Position numbers and translations under genes: made by a program. This document shows positions 52,686 to 64,000 of a stretch of DNA of 64,000 nucleotides, one piece after another. Positions within the stretch are counted from its first letter, which is position 1, and every line of letters begins with the position of its first letter. The stretch is taken from contig NC_057800.1 in assembly GCF_018294505.1 (NCBI RefSeq), positions 176,994,113 to 177,058,112 on the forward strand. Reading direction: 5' to 3'. Source of the stretch: Triticum aestivum. Taxonomy: Eukaryota > Streptophyta > Magnoliopsida > Poales > Poaceae. The notes beneath the pieces were generated by a model. That model did no database searches and had not been told where the DNA came from. It saw nothing but the letters and a program-made list of their open reading frames with translations.

Positions 52686-54769
52686 CTAGGTATTGCCATC
52701 TTTGGTAGGCAATCCATAAGTGGCTCTCATAATATATTCATAAGGCAATTTAATTTTATTTCTAGGAAAGTGTTCCATGCCTTTCCTTAACGGAAATTGG
52801 AATATAATATTTCCTTCCTTCATACCAATAATTGCAACAATCGTTCTAAGAAAAGGTCTACCAAGGATAATAGGACATGAAGGATTGCAATCTATGTCAA
52901 GAACAATAAAATCTACGGGCACATAATTCCTATTTGCGACAATAAGAACATCATTGATTCTTCCCATTGGTTTCTTAATAGTGGAATACGCAAGGTGCAA
53001 GTTTAAAGAGCAATCATCAAAATCACGGAAACCTAACAAATCACACAAAGTCTTTGGAATCGTGGAAACACTAGCACCCAAATCACATAAAGCATAGAAT
53101 TCATGATCTTTAATCTTAATTTTAATAGTTGTTTCCCACTCATCATAAAGTTTTCTAGGGATAGAAACTTCCAACTCAAGTTTTTCTTCATACGATTGCA
53201 TCAAGGCATCAACGATATGTTTAGTAAACGCTTTATTTTGACTATAAGCACGAGGAGAATTTAGCACGGATTGCAACAAGTAAATACAATCAATCAAAGA
53301 GAAATTTTCATAATTAAATTCCTTGAAATCCAAAATAGTGGGTTTAGCAACATATAGGGTTTTAATTTCTTCAATCCCACTTTCATCAAATTTAGCGTCA
53401 AGATCTAAAAACTCCAAATTTTTGGAACGCCTTCTAGGTAAAGGTGGATCATATTCAGTCCCATCATTATCAAGATTCATATTGCAAAACAAAGATTTAA
53501 TAGGGGACACATCAATAACTTTTAGATCTTCATCTTTATTTTCATAGGAACTAGAAGAACACGTTCTTATAAAGGCATCTTTCTTAGCACGCATCCTACC
53601 GGTTCTTTCTTTGCACTCATCAATGGAAATTTTTATGGCTTTGAGAGACTCATTGATATCATGCTTAGGAGGAATAGATCTAAGCTTTAAAGAATCAACA
53701 TCAAGAGAAATTCTATCAACGTTCCTAGCCAAATCATCAACTTTAAGCAATTTCTCTTCAAGCAAAGAATTGAAATTCTTTTGCAAATTCATAAATTCCT
53801 TAACACTATTCTCAAATTCAGAGGGCATCTTATTGAAATTTCCATAAGAGTTGTTGTAGGAATTTCCATAATTATTAGAGGGATTCCTAGGATAAGGCCT
53901 AGGATTAAAGTTTCCTCTATACGCGTTGTTACCAAAATTATTCCTACCAACAAAATTCACATCCATAGATTCATTATTGTTCTCAAACAAAGTAGACAAG
54001 GGCATATCATTAGGATAAGAAGAAACACTCTTAATAGCAAACAATTTCAGAAGTTCATCCATATTTCCACTCAAAACATTAATTTCTTCTATCGCATGCA
54101 CCTTTTTATTAGTAGATATTTAAGTATGCCATTGAGAATAATTAACCATAATATTATCTAGGAGTTTAGTAGCTTCTCCTAAAGTGATTTCCATAAAAGT
54201 GCCTCCCGCGGCCGCATCTAAAAGATTTCTAGAAGAAAAATTCAATCCGGCATAAAATTTTTGTATAATAATCCACAAATTCAAACCATGAGTAGGGCAA
54301 TTACGTATCATTAATTTCATCCTATCCCATGCTTGTGCAACATGTTCATGATCAAGTAGCTTAAAATTCATAATATCATTTCTAAGGGAGATGATCTTAG
54401 CGGGAGGAAAATACTTAGAGATAAAAGCATCTTTGCACTTGTTCCAAGAATCAATACTATTTTTAGGCAAAGACGAAAACCAGGCTTTAGCACGATATCT
54501 AAGTGAAAAAGGAAATAGCTTCAACTTAACAATATCATTGTCCACATCTTTCTTCTTTTGCATATCACACAAATCAATGAAGCTATTTAGATGGGTAGTG
54601 GCATCTTCACTAGGAAGGCTGGAAAACGGATCTTCCATGACAAGATTCAACAAAGTGGCATTAATTTCACAAGATTCAGCATCAGTAAGAGGAGCAATAG
54701 GAGTGCTAATAAAATCATTATGTTGGTATTGGTAAAGTCACACAATTTAGTGTTATCTTGAGCCATCAT
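52686..54769 (-). pseudogene. Gag-protease polyprotein of the WHAM-like element
   Basis: The ATG at 54769 or 54766 (MAQDNTKLCDF) starts the gag; a one-base shift follows within about 12 codons, and the frame is then continuous to 52686 except for a TAA at 54120-54122. The capsid domain (Retrotrans_gag type) shows FPFSLRYRAKAWFSSLP, WNKCKDAFISKYFP and FYAGLN. An Asn/Tyr/Gly-rich linker (NNYGNSYNNSYGNF) and a coiled stretch follow. The protease has the Athila-type active-site loop CDLGASVSTIP near residue 650 and the GRPFLRT segment. It ends TYGLPTKDGNT-stop with no RT behind it. Only two visible lesions make this one of the best-preserved coding regions in the window. Confidence 0.82.
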
Positions 54770-55066
54770 GACAAGCAAGCAATCCAACACACAAGCAAAC
54801 AAAAAGCAAGCGGGAAAAAAGAGGCAAATAGAGAAAGAGAGGGAGGATAGAGAGAGAGGGCGAATAAAATGGCAAGGTGAAGTGGGGGAGAGGAAAATGA
54901 GAGGCAAATGGAAAATAATGTAATGCGGGAAATAGGGGTTGTGATGGGTACTTGGTATGTTGACTTTTGCATAGACTCCCCAGCAACGGCGCCAGAAATG
55001 GCCCGTTGTCGGGAGTCAAATCTTGACTTGCGTGAACCTCCCCGGCAACGGTGCCAGAAATCTTCT
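54770..55066 (-). other. Leader of the WHAM-like element with two PBS-like sites
   Basis: Purine-rich leader (minus strand: pyrimidine-rich) between PBS and gag. PBS-type sequences on the minus strand are at 55038-55056 (tggcaccgttgccgggg) and again at about 54977-54997 (tggcgccgttgctgggg), roughly 60 bases apart. The outer one abuts the LTR after a short spacer. Confidence 0.6.
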
Positions 55067-56658
55067 TGCTACCTCTTGAGCACTGCGTTGGCTTTCCTTG
55101 AAGAGGAAAGGATGATGCAGCAAATTAGCGTAAGTATTTCCCTCAGTTTTTGAGAACCAAGGTATCAATCCAGTAGGAGGCTACGCGCGAGTCCCTTGTA
55201 CCTGCACAAAACAAATAACTCCTCGCAACCAACGCGATAAGGGGTTGTCAATCCCTTCACGGTCACTTACGAGAGTGAGATCTGATGGATATGATAATAT
55301 AATATTTTTGGTATTTTTATGATAAAGATGCAAAGTAAAATAAAAGCAAAGTAAAAATCAAAGGAAATAACTAAGTATTGGAAGATTAATATGATGAAGA
55401 TAGACCCGGGGGCCATAGGTTTCACTAGTGGCTTCTCTCAAGAGCATAAGTATTTTACGGTGGGTGCACGAATTACTATTGAGCAATTGACATAATTGAG
55501 CATAGTTATGAGAATATCTAGGTATGATCATGTATATAGGCATCACGTCCGAGACAAGTAGACCGACTCCTGCCTGCATCTACTACTATTACTCCACTCA
55601 TCAACCGCTATCCAGCATGCATCTAGAGTATTAAGTTCATGAAAACAGAGTAACACCTTAAGCAAGATGACATGATGTAGAGGGATAAATTCATGCAATA
55701 TGATAAAAACCCCATCTTGTTATCCTCGATGGCAACAATACAATACGTGCCTTGCTGCCCCTACTGTCACTGGGAAAGGACACCGCAAGATTGAACCCAA
55801 AGCTAAGCACTTCTTCCATTGCAAGAAAGATCAATCTAGTAGGCCAAACAGAATTGATAATTCGAAGAGACTTGCAAAGAGAACCAATCATACATAAAAG
55901 AATTCAGAGAAGATTCAAATATTGTTCATAGATAAACTTGATCATAAACCCACAATTCATCGATCTCAACTAACACACCGCAAAAAGAAGATTACATCGA
56001 ATAGATCTCCACAAGAGAGGGGGAGAACATTGTATTGAGATCCAAAAAGAGAGAAGAAGCCATCTAACTAATAACTATGGACCCGAAGGTCTGAGGTAAA
56101 CTACTCACACTTCATCGAAGAGGCTATGGTGTTGATGTAGAAGCCCTCCGTGATGGATGCCCCCTCCGGCGGAGCTCCGGAATAGGCCCCAAGATGGGAT
56201 CTCATGGATACAGAAGGTTGCGGCGGTGGAATTAGGATTTTGGCTCTGTATCTGATCGTTTGGGGTACGTAGGTATATATAGGAGGAAGGAGTACGTCGG
56301 TGGAGCAATAGGGGGCCCATGAGGGTGGAGGGCACGCTTGGGGGGGGGGGGCGTAGGCGCGCCCCCTACCTCGTGGCTTCCTCCTTTATTTCTTGACGTA
56401 GGGTCCAAGTCTCTTGGATTATGCTCATTCCGAAAATCACATTCCCGAAAGTTTCATTCGGTTTGGACTCTGTTTGATATTCCTTTTCTGCGAAACTCTG
56501 AAATAGGCAAAAAATAGCAATTTTGGGCTAGGCCTTCGGTTAATAGGTTAGTCCCAAAAAATAATATAAAAGTGGATAATAAAGCCCAATGATGTCCAAA
56601 ACAGTAGATAATATAGCATGGAGTAATCAAAAATTATAGATACGTTGGAGACTTATCA
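55067..56658 (-). repeat. 5' LTR of the WHAM-like element (1592 bp)
   Basis: Same ends as the 3' LTR, with scattered differences. TATA run gtatatatagg near 56272; poly-G run at about 56339-56350. Last bases read gagacttatca instead of gagacgtatca. Confidence 0.9.
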
Positions 56659-56663
56659 GTCAT

Positions 56664-57247
56664 GTAGTCGACTTTCACATGACACCACTAGAGGGATGAC
56701 AACATACATCTCATCAAAATATCGAACGAATACCAAATTCACATGACTACTAATAGCAAGACTTCTCCCATGTTCCCAGGAACAAACGTAACTACTCACA
56801 AAGCATATTCATGTGCATAATTAGAGGGGTATTAATATGCATAATGCATCTGAACATATGATATTCCACAAAGTAAACCAACTAGCATCAACTACAAGGA
56901 GTAATCAACACTACTAGCAACCCACAGGTACCAATCTGAGGTTTGGATACAAAATTGGATACAAGACATGAACTAGGGTTTGAGATAAGATGGTGCTGGT
57001 GAAGATGTTGATGGGGATTGACCCCCTCCCGATGAGAGGATCATTGGTGATGACGATGGTGATGATATCCCCCTCCCGGAGGGAAGTGTCCCCGGCAGAA
57101 CAGCTCTGCCGGAGCCCTAGATTGGTTCCGCCAAGGTTCCACCTCGTGGCGGCAGAGTCTCGTCCCGAAAGCTTGCTTATGATGTTTTCCTCGACGAAAG
57201 ACTCCATATAGTAGAAGATGGGCATCGGAGGGCCACCAGGGGGCCCA
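56664..57247 (-). repeat. LTR of family X, second piece
   Basis: Continues 47654-48260 beyond the WHAM-like element. Contains gtgctggtgaagatgttgat and the GC-rich tail agggccaccagggggccca, where the second Sabrina-like element is inserted. The predicted frame at 56914-57264 (minus) is not a convincing protein. Confidence 0.7.
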
Positions 57248-58890
57248 TGATGTCTACTACACAACCTTCTTCTTGTAGACGTTGTTGGGCCTCCAAGTGC
57301 AGAGGTTTGTAAGACAGTAGCAAATTTCCCTCAAGTGGATGACCTAAGGTTTATCAATCTGTAGGAGGCGTATGATGAAGATGGTCTCTCTAAAGCAACC
57401 CTGCAACCAAATAACAAAGAGTCTCTTGTGTCCCCAACACACCTAATACAATGGTAAATTGTATAGGTGCACTAGTTCGACGAAGAGATGTTGATACAAG
57501 TGGTATATGGATAGTAGATATAGGTTTTTGTAATCTGAAATTATAAAAACGGCAAGGTAACTAATGATAAAAGTGAGCGTAAACGGTATTGCAATGCGTT
57601 GAAACAAGGCTAGGGTTCATACTTTCACTAGTGCAGGTCCTCTCAACAATAATAACATAATTGGATCACATAACTATCCCTCAACATGCAACAAAGAGTC
57701 ACTCCAAAGTCACTAATAGCGGAGAACGAACGAAGAGATTATGGTAGGGTACGAAACCACCTCAAAGTTATTCTTTCCAATCAATCATTGGGCTATTCCT
57801 ACAAGTGCCACAAACAGCCCTAGAGTCGTACTAGAATAACACCTTAAGACACAAATCAACCAAAACCCTAATGTCACCTAGATACTCCAATGTCACCTCA
57901 AGTATCCGTGGGTATGATTATATGATATGCATCACACAATCTCAGATTCATCTATTCAACCAACACATAGAACCTCAAAGAGTCCCCCAAAGTTTCTACC
58001 AGAGAATCACGACGAAAACGTGTGCCAACCCCTATGCATAGGTTCATGGGAGGAACCCGCAAGTTGATCACCAAAACATACATCAAGTGAATCACGTTAT
58101 ATCCCATTGTCACCACAGATATGCACGACAAGACATACATCAAGTGTTCTCAAATATTTAAAGACTCAATCCGATAAGATAATTTCAAAGGGGAAACTCA
58201 ATCCATTACAAGAGAGTAGAGGGGGGAAGAAACATCATAGGATCCAAATATAATAGCAAAGCTCGCGATACATCAAGACCGTATCACCTCAAGAACACGA
58301 GAGGGAGAGAGAGAGATCAAACACATAGCTACTGGTACATACCCTCAGCCCCGAGGAAGAACTACTCCCTCCTCTTCATGGAGAGCACCGGGATGATGAA
58401 GATGGCTACCAAAGAGGGATTCCCCCTCCGGCAGGGTGCCGGAATGGGTCTAGATTGGCTTTCGATGGCTATGGAGGCTTCTGGTGGCGGAACTCCCAAT
58501 CTATTGGGCTCCCCGATCATTTTAGGGTATATGGAGATATATAGGAGGAAGAAGTACGTTAGGGGAGCCACGAGGGTGGAGGGCGCGCCCAAGGGGGTGG
58601 GCGCGCCCCCTGCCTCGTGGCTTCCTCGTTGCTTCCCTTACGTGGACTCCAAGTCTCCCGGGTTGCTTTCCTTCCAAAAATAAGTTCCTGAAGTTTCAGG
58701 TCAATTGGACTCCGTTTGATTTTCCTTTTCTCCGATACCCTAAAACATGGTAAAAACAGAAACTGGCACTAGGTTAATAGGTTAGTCCCAAAAATAATAT
58801 AAAAGTGTATAATAAAGCCCATAAACATCCAGAATAGATAATATATAGCATGGAACAATCAAAAATTATAGATACGTTGGAGACGTATCA
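57248..58890 (-). repeat. 3' LTR of Sabrina-like element 2 (1643 bp)
   Basis: tgatgtctactac ... gagacgtatca; close to the LTRs of the first Sabrina-like element. TATA-type run gagatatataggagg near 58530; GC hairpin at 58569-58625 with two ggcgcgcc-type cores. Confidence 0.9.
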
Positions 58891-60757
58891 ACATCCCCAA
58901 GCTTAATTCCTGCTCGTCCTCGAGTAGGTAAATGATAAAAATAGAATTTTTGATGTGGAATGCTACCTAACATATTTATCCATGTAATTTTCTTTATTGT
59001 GGCAAGAATGTTCAGATCCATAAGATTCAAGACAAAAGTTTAATATTGACATAAAAATAATAATACTTCAAGCATACTAAGCAAGTAATCATGTCTTCTC
59101 AAAATAACATGGCCAAAGAAAGCTATCCCTACAAAATCATATAGTCTGGCTATGCTCCATCTTCACCACACAAAATATTTAAATCATGCACAACCCCGAT
59201 GACAGGCCAAGCAATTGTTTCATACTTTTGGTGTTCTCAAACTTTTTCAATCATCACGCAATACATGAGCGTGAGCCATGGGTATAGCACTATAGGTGGA
59301 ATAGAATGGTGGTTGTGGAGAAGACAAAAAGGATAAGATAGTCTCACATCAACTAGGCGCATCAACGGGCTATGGAGATGCCCATCAATAGATATCAATG
59401 TGAGTGAGTATGGATTGCCATGCAACGGATGCACTAGAGCTATAAGTGTATGAAAGCTCAACAAAAGAAACTAGTGGGAATGCATCCAACTTGCTTGCTC
59501 ATGAAGACCTAGGGCATTTTGTGGAAGCCCATCATTGGAATATACAAGCCAAGTTCTATAATGAAAAATTACCACTAGTATATGAAAGTTATAACATAAG
59601 AGACTCTCTATCATGAAGATCATGGTGCTACTTTGAAGCACAAGTGTGGTAAAAGGATAGTAGCATTGCCCCTTCTCTCTTCTTCTCTCATTTTTTTATT
59701 TGGGCCTTTCTCTTTTTTATGGCCTCTTTTTTTCTTCTTTTTTTATTTGGGCTTCTTTGGCCTCTTTTATTTATTTATTTTTGTCCGGAGTCTCATCCCG
59801 ACTTGTGGGGGAATCATAGTCTCCATCATCCTTTCTCACTGGGACAATGCTCTAATAATGATGATCATCACACTTTTATTTACTTACAACTCAAGAATTA
59901 CAACTCGATACTTAGAACAAGATATGACTCTATATGTATGCCTCCGGCGGTGTACTGGGATGTGCAATGATGCATGAGTGACATGTATGAAATAATTATG
60001 AACGGTGGCTTTGCCACAAATACGATGTCAACTACATGATCATGCAAAGCAATATGACAATGATGAAGTGTGTCATAATAAACAGAACGGTGGAAAGTTG
60101 CATGGAAATATATCTCGGAATGGCTATGGAAATGCCATAATAGGTAGGTATGGTGGCTGTTTTGAGGAAGGTATATGGTGGGTTTAAGGTACCGGCGAAA
60201 GTTGCGCGGTACTAGAGAGGCTAGCAATGGTGGAAGGGTGAGAGTGCGTATAATCCATGGACTCAACATTACTCATAAGAGCTCACATACTTATTGCAAA
60301 AATCTATTAGTTATCGAGAAAAAGTACTACGCGCATGCTCCTAGGGGGATAGATTGGTAGGAAAAGACCATCGCTCGTCCCCGACCGCCACTCATAAGAA
60401 TGACATTCAATAAATACATCATGCTCCGACTTATTAACATAACGGTTCACCGTACGTGCATGCTACGGGAATCACAAACTTCAACACAAGTATTTCTCAA
60501 ATTCACAACTACTCAACTAGCATGACTCTAATATTACCATCCTCATATCTCAAAACAACCATCAAGTATCAAACTTCTCATAGTATTCAATGCACTTTAT
60601 ATGAAAGTTTTTATTATATCCCTCTTGGATGCCCATCATATTAGGACTAGTTTCATAACCAAAGCAAACTACCATGCTGTTCTAAAGACTCTCAAAATGA
60701 TATAAGTGAAGCATGTGAGTTCATCTATTTCTTCAAAATAAAACTACCGATCTATCA
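58891..60757 (-). other. Remaining internal region of Sabrina-like element 2
   Basis: Non-coding, aligns with 8971-10800 of the first Sabrina-like element. Contains the T-rich tract (59655-59800), here longer and followed by cggagtctcatcccgactt, not seen in the other two copies. Confidence 0.6.
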
Positions 60758-61842
60758 CCGTACTAGAATAACACCTTAAGACACAAATCAACCAAAACCC
60801 TAATGTCACCTAGATACTCCAATGTCACCTCAAGTATCCGTGGGTATGATTATACGATATGCATCACACAATCTCAGATTCATCTATTCAACCAACACAT
60901 AGAACCTCAAAGAGTGCCCCAAAGTTTCTACCGGAGAATCACGACGAAAACGTGTGCCAACCCCTATGCATAGGTTCATGGGCGGAACCCGCAAGTTGAT
61001 CATCAAAACATACATCAAGTGAATCACGTGATATCCCATTGTCACCACAGATATGCACGGCAAGACATACATCAAGTGTTCTCAAATCTTTAAAGACTCA
61101 ATCCGATAAGATAACTTCAAAGGGGAAACTCAATCCATTACAAGAGAGTAGAGGGGATAAGAAACATCATAGGATCCAAATATAATAGCAAAGCTCGCGA
61201 TACATCAAGACTGTATCACCTCAAGAACACGAGAGAGAGAGAGAGAGATCAAACACATAGCTACTGGTACATACCCTCAGCCCCGACGAAGAACTACTCC
61301 CTCCTCTTCATGGAGAGCACCGGGATGATGAAGATGGCTACCGAAGAGGGATTCCCCGTCCGGCAGGGTGCCGGAACGGGTCTAGATTGGCTTTCGGTGG
61401 CTATGGAGGCTTCTGGTGGCGGAACTCCCAATCTATTGTGCTCCCCGATCGTTTTAGGGTATATGGAGATATATAGGAGGAAGAAGTACGTCAGGGGAGC
61501 CACGAGGGGCCCACGAGGGTGGAGGGCGCGCCCAAGGGGGTGGGCGCGCCCCCTGCCTCGTGGCTTCCTCGTTGCTTCCCTTATGTGGACTCCAAGTCTC
61601 CCGGGTTGCTTTCCTTCCAAAAATAAGTTCCGTGAAGTTTCAGGTCAATTGGACTCCGTTTGATTTTCCTTTTCTGTGATACCCTAAAACAAGGTAAAAA
61701 CAGAAACTAGCACTGGACTCTGGGTTAATAGGTTAGTCCCAAAAATAATATAAAAGTGTATAATAAAGCCCATAAACATCCAAAACAGATAATATAATAG
61801 CATGGAACAATAAAAAACTATAGATACGTTGGAGACGTATCA
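60758..61842 (-). repeat. Truncated 5' LTR of Sabrina-like element 2
   Basis: Begins at tactagaataacacc, equivalent to about position 57830 in the left LTR, and runs to the normal end gagacgtatca. About 580 bases of the U5 side are missing (minus-strand reading). Confidence 0.85.
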
Positions 61843-61847
61843 GCCCA

Positions 61848-61920
61848 CGAGGCAGGGGGCGCGCCCAGGGGGTAGGGTGCGCCCCCACCGTCGTGGATGG
61901 TGAGTGGCCCCCTCCGGTAC
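61848..61920 (-). repeat. LTR of family X, third piece
   Basis: GC-rich continuation after the second insertion (cgaggcagggggcgcgccc ... cgtcgtgg), completing the hairpin started at 57225. Ends where the next LTR begins. Confidence 0.6.
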
Positions 61921-62599
61921 TGTGATGCCCCGAGACCAATGTGCCAGGTGTCTTCCAGTTATTCGCTGCGTTGCCATGTCTTTTGCTTGCGTGTTGCATC
62001 TTGTCATGTCATCATGTGCATTGCATCATCATGTTTTCAAACCTTGCATCCGTCCGGGTTCCCCAGTTCTCTCTATTGTCCGTTCCGAGTCCAGACACAT
62101 TTGCACGCGCCCGTGGCATGTCCAAAATAGTATTTTATAAGTGGCTCAAAAATGTTCTTGGAATGGGTTGAAAGTTGGCATGCGGTGTTGTTTTGTTGTT
62201 AGTAGGTCGCCTGCCAAGTTTCATCGCGTTCGGAGTTCATTTGGTGCCCCAACGGATAACTATAGTGGCATTATAGTCGGTCAAACGTCGGACGTTTTCG
62301 GTCTCCGGAACCAGTCGCCGGGTCTCTCTCTTCTCTTCTCTCAGCCCAAGTCCGTCTACACAGTCCTCTGCATACCGCCAGGCCCAACCTAACCTCTCTC
62401 GTCAGCCCGCGGCCCTCCTCGCGCGCGCGTCCGAAAGCTGTCCTCGACCCGACCCGGACAATCGTCGTTGTTGGATTCGGATCATCCCCTAAATCCTTTG
62501 GTTTCTTATTTGATCTACCCTAACCTAATTGTCCCGGGCCATCCGATTATAATCGGAGGGTCCAGATTACCCTCATACTCCCTATTATCATCCACCTAC

Positions 62600-62613
62600 T
62601 ATATATAGGGGCC
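62600..62613 (+). promoter_or_regulatory. TATA element of element Z
   Basis: ctatatataggggc followed by a pyrimidine-rich start region and a GC-rich leader. Confidence 0.5.
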
Positions 62614-62639
62614 TCCCCTGTTTCATTTCAACCTAGACA

Positions 62640-64000
62640 ATAGGCAGACTAACTCCCTCCAATCCCACAGCCGCCGCCACTCTCTTTCCTTGGGATCGCT
62701 CCCGATCCAAAAACCCATCGGGCCAACCACCTTCTCCCCTCGACCCTCCCAGATCCACCTCTCCAATCAGCCTCCGACCACCTCCCTGGTTTACCGCGCC
62801 GCCCAAATCGCAGCAGCCAACCATCATCCTCTTACCTCCTGCCCGAGCAAGCACGGCCACAGCCACGCTCACCGAAGTTCTGTACCAACCCAAGATGCTC
62901 CGCCTCCGTTGTCGTCCCAGCGGAGCCCCGTCCTCCGAGCTCTCCAGCAGGCAGCCCAGTGCCTGATTCAGTGGGGATCGGGGTGGCTACCCGTGCAGCG
63001 AACAGGAGCACAAGCTCCTCCTTCCACACCCCGCAGCCGAGGAACGCCCCGACCCCGTTGTTCCTCGCCGAACCAGTAGATGGACCTCGCCGCCCTTGCT
63101 CAAGGTTGCGCCAGCCGCTCCGAACTGCAGGTCCTCCTCAGTGCATCGCTCCTCTGTTTCTCACTAGCTCCTGCTGCTATCTCTAACCGCGTCGTCGCCG
63201 TGTTCTTCTTCAAGGACTGCACCACTGGGTCGGAACTCAGGAAGTGCTCCTCCATCGTTGATGTTCTGCCGGAGCACCGGTGCCGCGGATCCGCCCCTCG
63301 TCAGCCTGTTGTCCCCATCTCCAGGCTCCCCTGCAACTTATACTACCGCCTCGTTCCTCTCGTGCGAGACAAGCCAGCGCTTCGTCCTGCTCGATCCTGC
63401 CGCACCCGGTGACCGCGCAAGCGGTCGCCCGTCTGCGCCAAGTCAATCGGCCCTGTAACCGCTGACCTCGTCGGTGAGCATTCAGTTAGCAGTAGCCCCG
63501 TCAAATTCGTCCTCCTCTGAACCCCGCCGTCCTCCTCTGCTCGTGCGGCTAGCGGCCTTGACAGCGACCTCCAGGACGAGCGCTGCGCCCTGCTTCTTCC
63601 TCCTCCTCGAAGAGATGCCCCTGGCCTCGTCTCCAGCCAGAACGGGCATCCCCGACCTCCACCACCCGGATCCAGCGACTCTTGCCGCTGCCGCCGCCAA
63701 GAACCTCGCTGGAGTCCACCAGTGTCAGCGTCCTCTGCCTCGCCATGCTTTGCCGTGGCCTCTGCTTCCTCTACAACTGCGAGGAGCAGGAAACTCATCC
63801 CGTGCCCACTCGCGTTGACCACACCAGCGCCAGGCTCAACTTCAGCGCCGCGTGGGCCACAGGCAGCCCATACCAGCGCGCCCCTTGCTGGCCGATCTTC
63901 CACTGAACGGGCCAAGGCCCATGGTGAGGACGTGCCCGCCCTCTGCATGCCTCTACTGGGACAGTTCAGTTTCAGCCCGTGGTCATTTTTTCCCTTGGAC
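62640..64000. other. GC-rich leader of element Z with overlapping open frames
   Basis: Several frames of 60 to 200 codons overlap on both strands (for example plus 62690-63079, minus 63343-63948). They are rich in Pro, Ser, Arg and Ala and overlap each other, which is expected by chance at this composition. None has a recognisable domain. I call no gene here. Confidence 0.5.

Larger units (their letters stand above)
48261..56658 (-). mobile_element. WHAM-like gypsy (Athila-type) retrotransposon, complete with TSD
   Basis: LTRs 48261-49860 and 55067-56658, TSD gtcat at 48256-48260 and 56659-56663. A tRNA-Asp-type PBS next to the right LTR gives minus orientation. It encodes gag and protease (54769-52686) and nothing else; the 2.8 kb between protease and 3' LTR is non-coding. 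Non-autonomous. The family name is from memory of the LTR (ctgcgttgg ... aagtagcgtaagtatttccc). Confidence 0.9.
57248..61842 (-). mobile_element. Sabrina-like element 2, internally deleted, with TSD
   Basis: Left LTR complete (57248-58890), internal 3' region 58891-60757, then directly the downstream two-thirds of the right LTR (60758-61842). TSD gccca at 57243-57247 and 61843-61847, so the outer ends are original and the loss is internal. The deletion removed PBS, leader, ORF and the first part of the right LTR. The junction near 60757 has 'ccgt' on both sides of the parental sequences, suggesting a short microhomology. Confidence 0.88.
61921..64000 (+). mobile_element. Start of a further retrotransposon (Z), long LTR running off the window
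   Basis: Starts tgtgatgccccgagacc, an LTR start I remember from wheat but cannot name. Promoter-like region cctactatatataggggcc at about 62597. Downstream the sequence becomes GC- and CCG-rich with many overlapping open frames on both strands and no recognisable protein. Neither the LTR end nor PBS nor coding domains are reached by 64000, so the assignment to an LTR element rather than to a captured gene leader is an inference. The possible TSD base pattern to test is ggtac (61916-61920). Confidence 0.5.

Noticed and set aside
62690..63948. Overlapping GC-rich ORFs as host genes
   Set aside because: They overlap on both strands, are Pro/Ser/Arg-rich and have no recognisable domain; expected by chance at this base composition.

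Overview
The window looks like intergenic DNA of a large Triticeae (wheat-type) genome. It is almost entirely nested LTR retrotransposons, and the LTR and PBS sequences resemble wheat families I know as Fatima, Sabrina and WHAM. Family names are from memory and are hedged; element boundaries, LTR pairs and target-site duplications (TSDs) were read directly. I see no intact host gene, rRNA, tRNA or CRISPR array.

Layout, left to right. (a) 1-6203: a minus-strand Fatima-like gypsy element lacking reverse transcriptase (internal region 1-4552, 5' LTR 4553-5040) sits inside the antisense ORF of a second, plus-strand copy (5041-6203, with its 3' LTR). (b) 6204-7302 and 14493-16169: one unclassified stretch holding gene-like exon scraps, split by a complete Sabrina-like element (7303-14487, TSD gtgag). 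(c) 16170-16231: an (AT)31 microsatellite that coincides with the truncated 3' end of a minus-strand copia element, C1 (16232-33825). C1 carries gag, protease, integrase, RT and RNase H, all damaged. Its RNase H codons are split by a complete copia element without pol, N1 (16921-26834, TSD aagac). (d) 33826-35164: remains of an old plus-strand copia (LTR end, PBS, start of gag). (e) 35165-45715: an old truncated gypsy-type LTR, split by a complete Fatima-like element (35333-44472, TSD gcggg). (f) 45716-46402: a scrap resembling an En/Spm-type ORF. (g) 46403-47653: the 3' end of another gypsy element. (h) 47654-61920: one LTR (family X) split by a WHAM-like element (48261-56658, TSD gtcat) and by a deleted Sabrina-like element (57248-61842, TSD gccca). 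(i) 61921-64000: the start of a further long LTR, running off the window.

None of the elements carries a complete working set of proteins. The Fatima-like and WHAM-like copies stop after gag and protease, N1 has gag but no pol, and the Sabrina-like copies lack recognisable gag and pol. They would depend on relatives elsewhere for reverse transcription and integration.

The best candidate for something under-described is N1. In place of pol it carries a second gene of about 680 codons. That gene has its own apparent promoter, 5' exon and intron. The internal promoter repeats the design of the LTR promoter: an array of dyads TCGGT-N3-ACCGA next to a TATA box. The Fatima-like elements show a parallel strategy, with a spliced antisense gene and its own TATA box.
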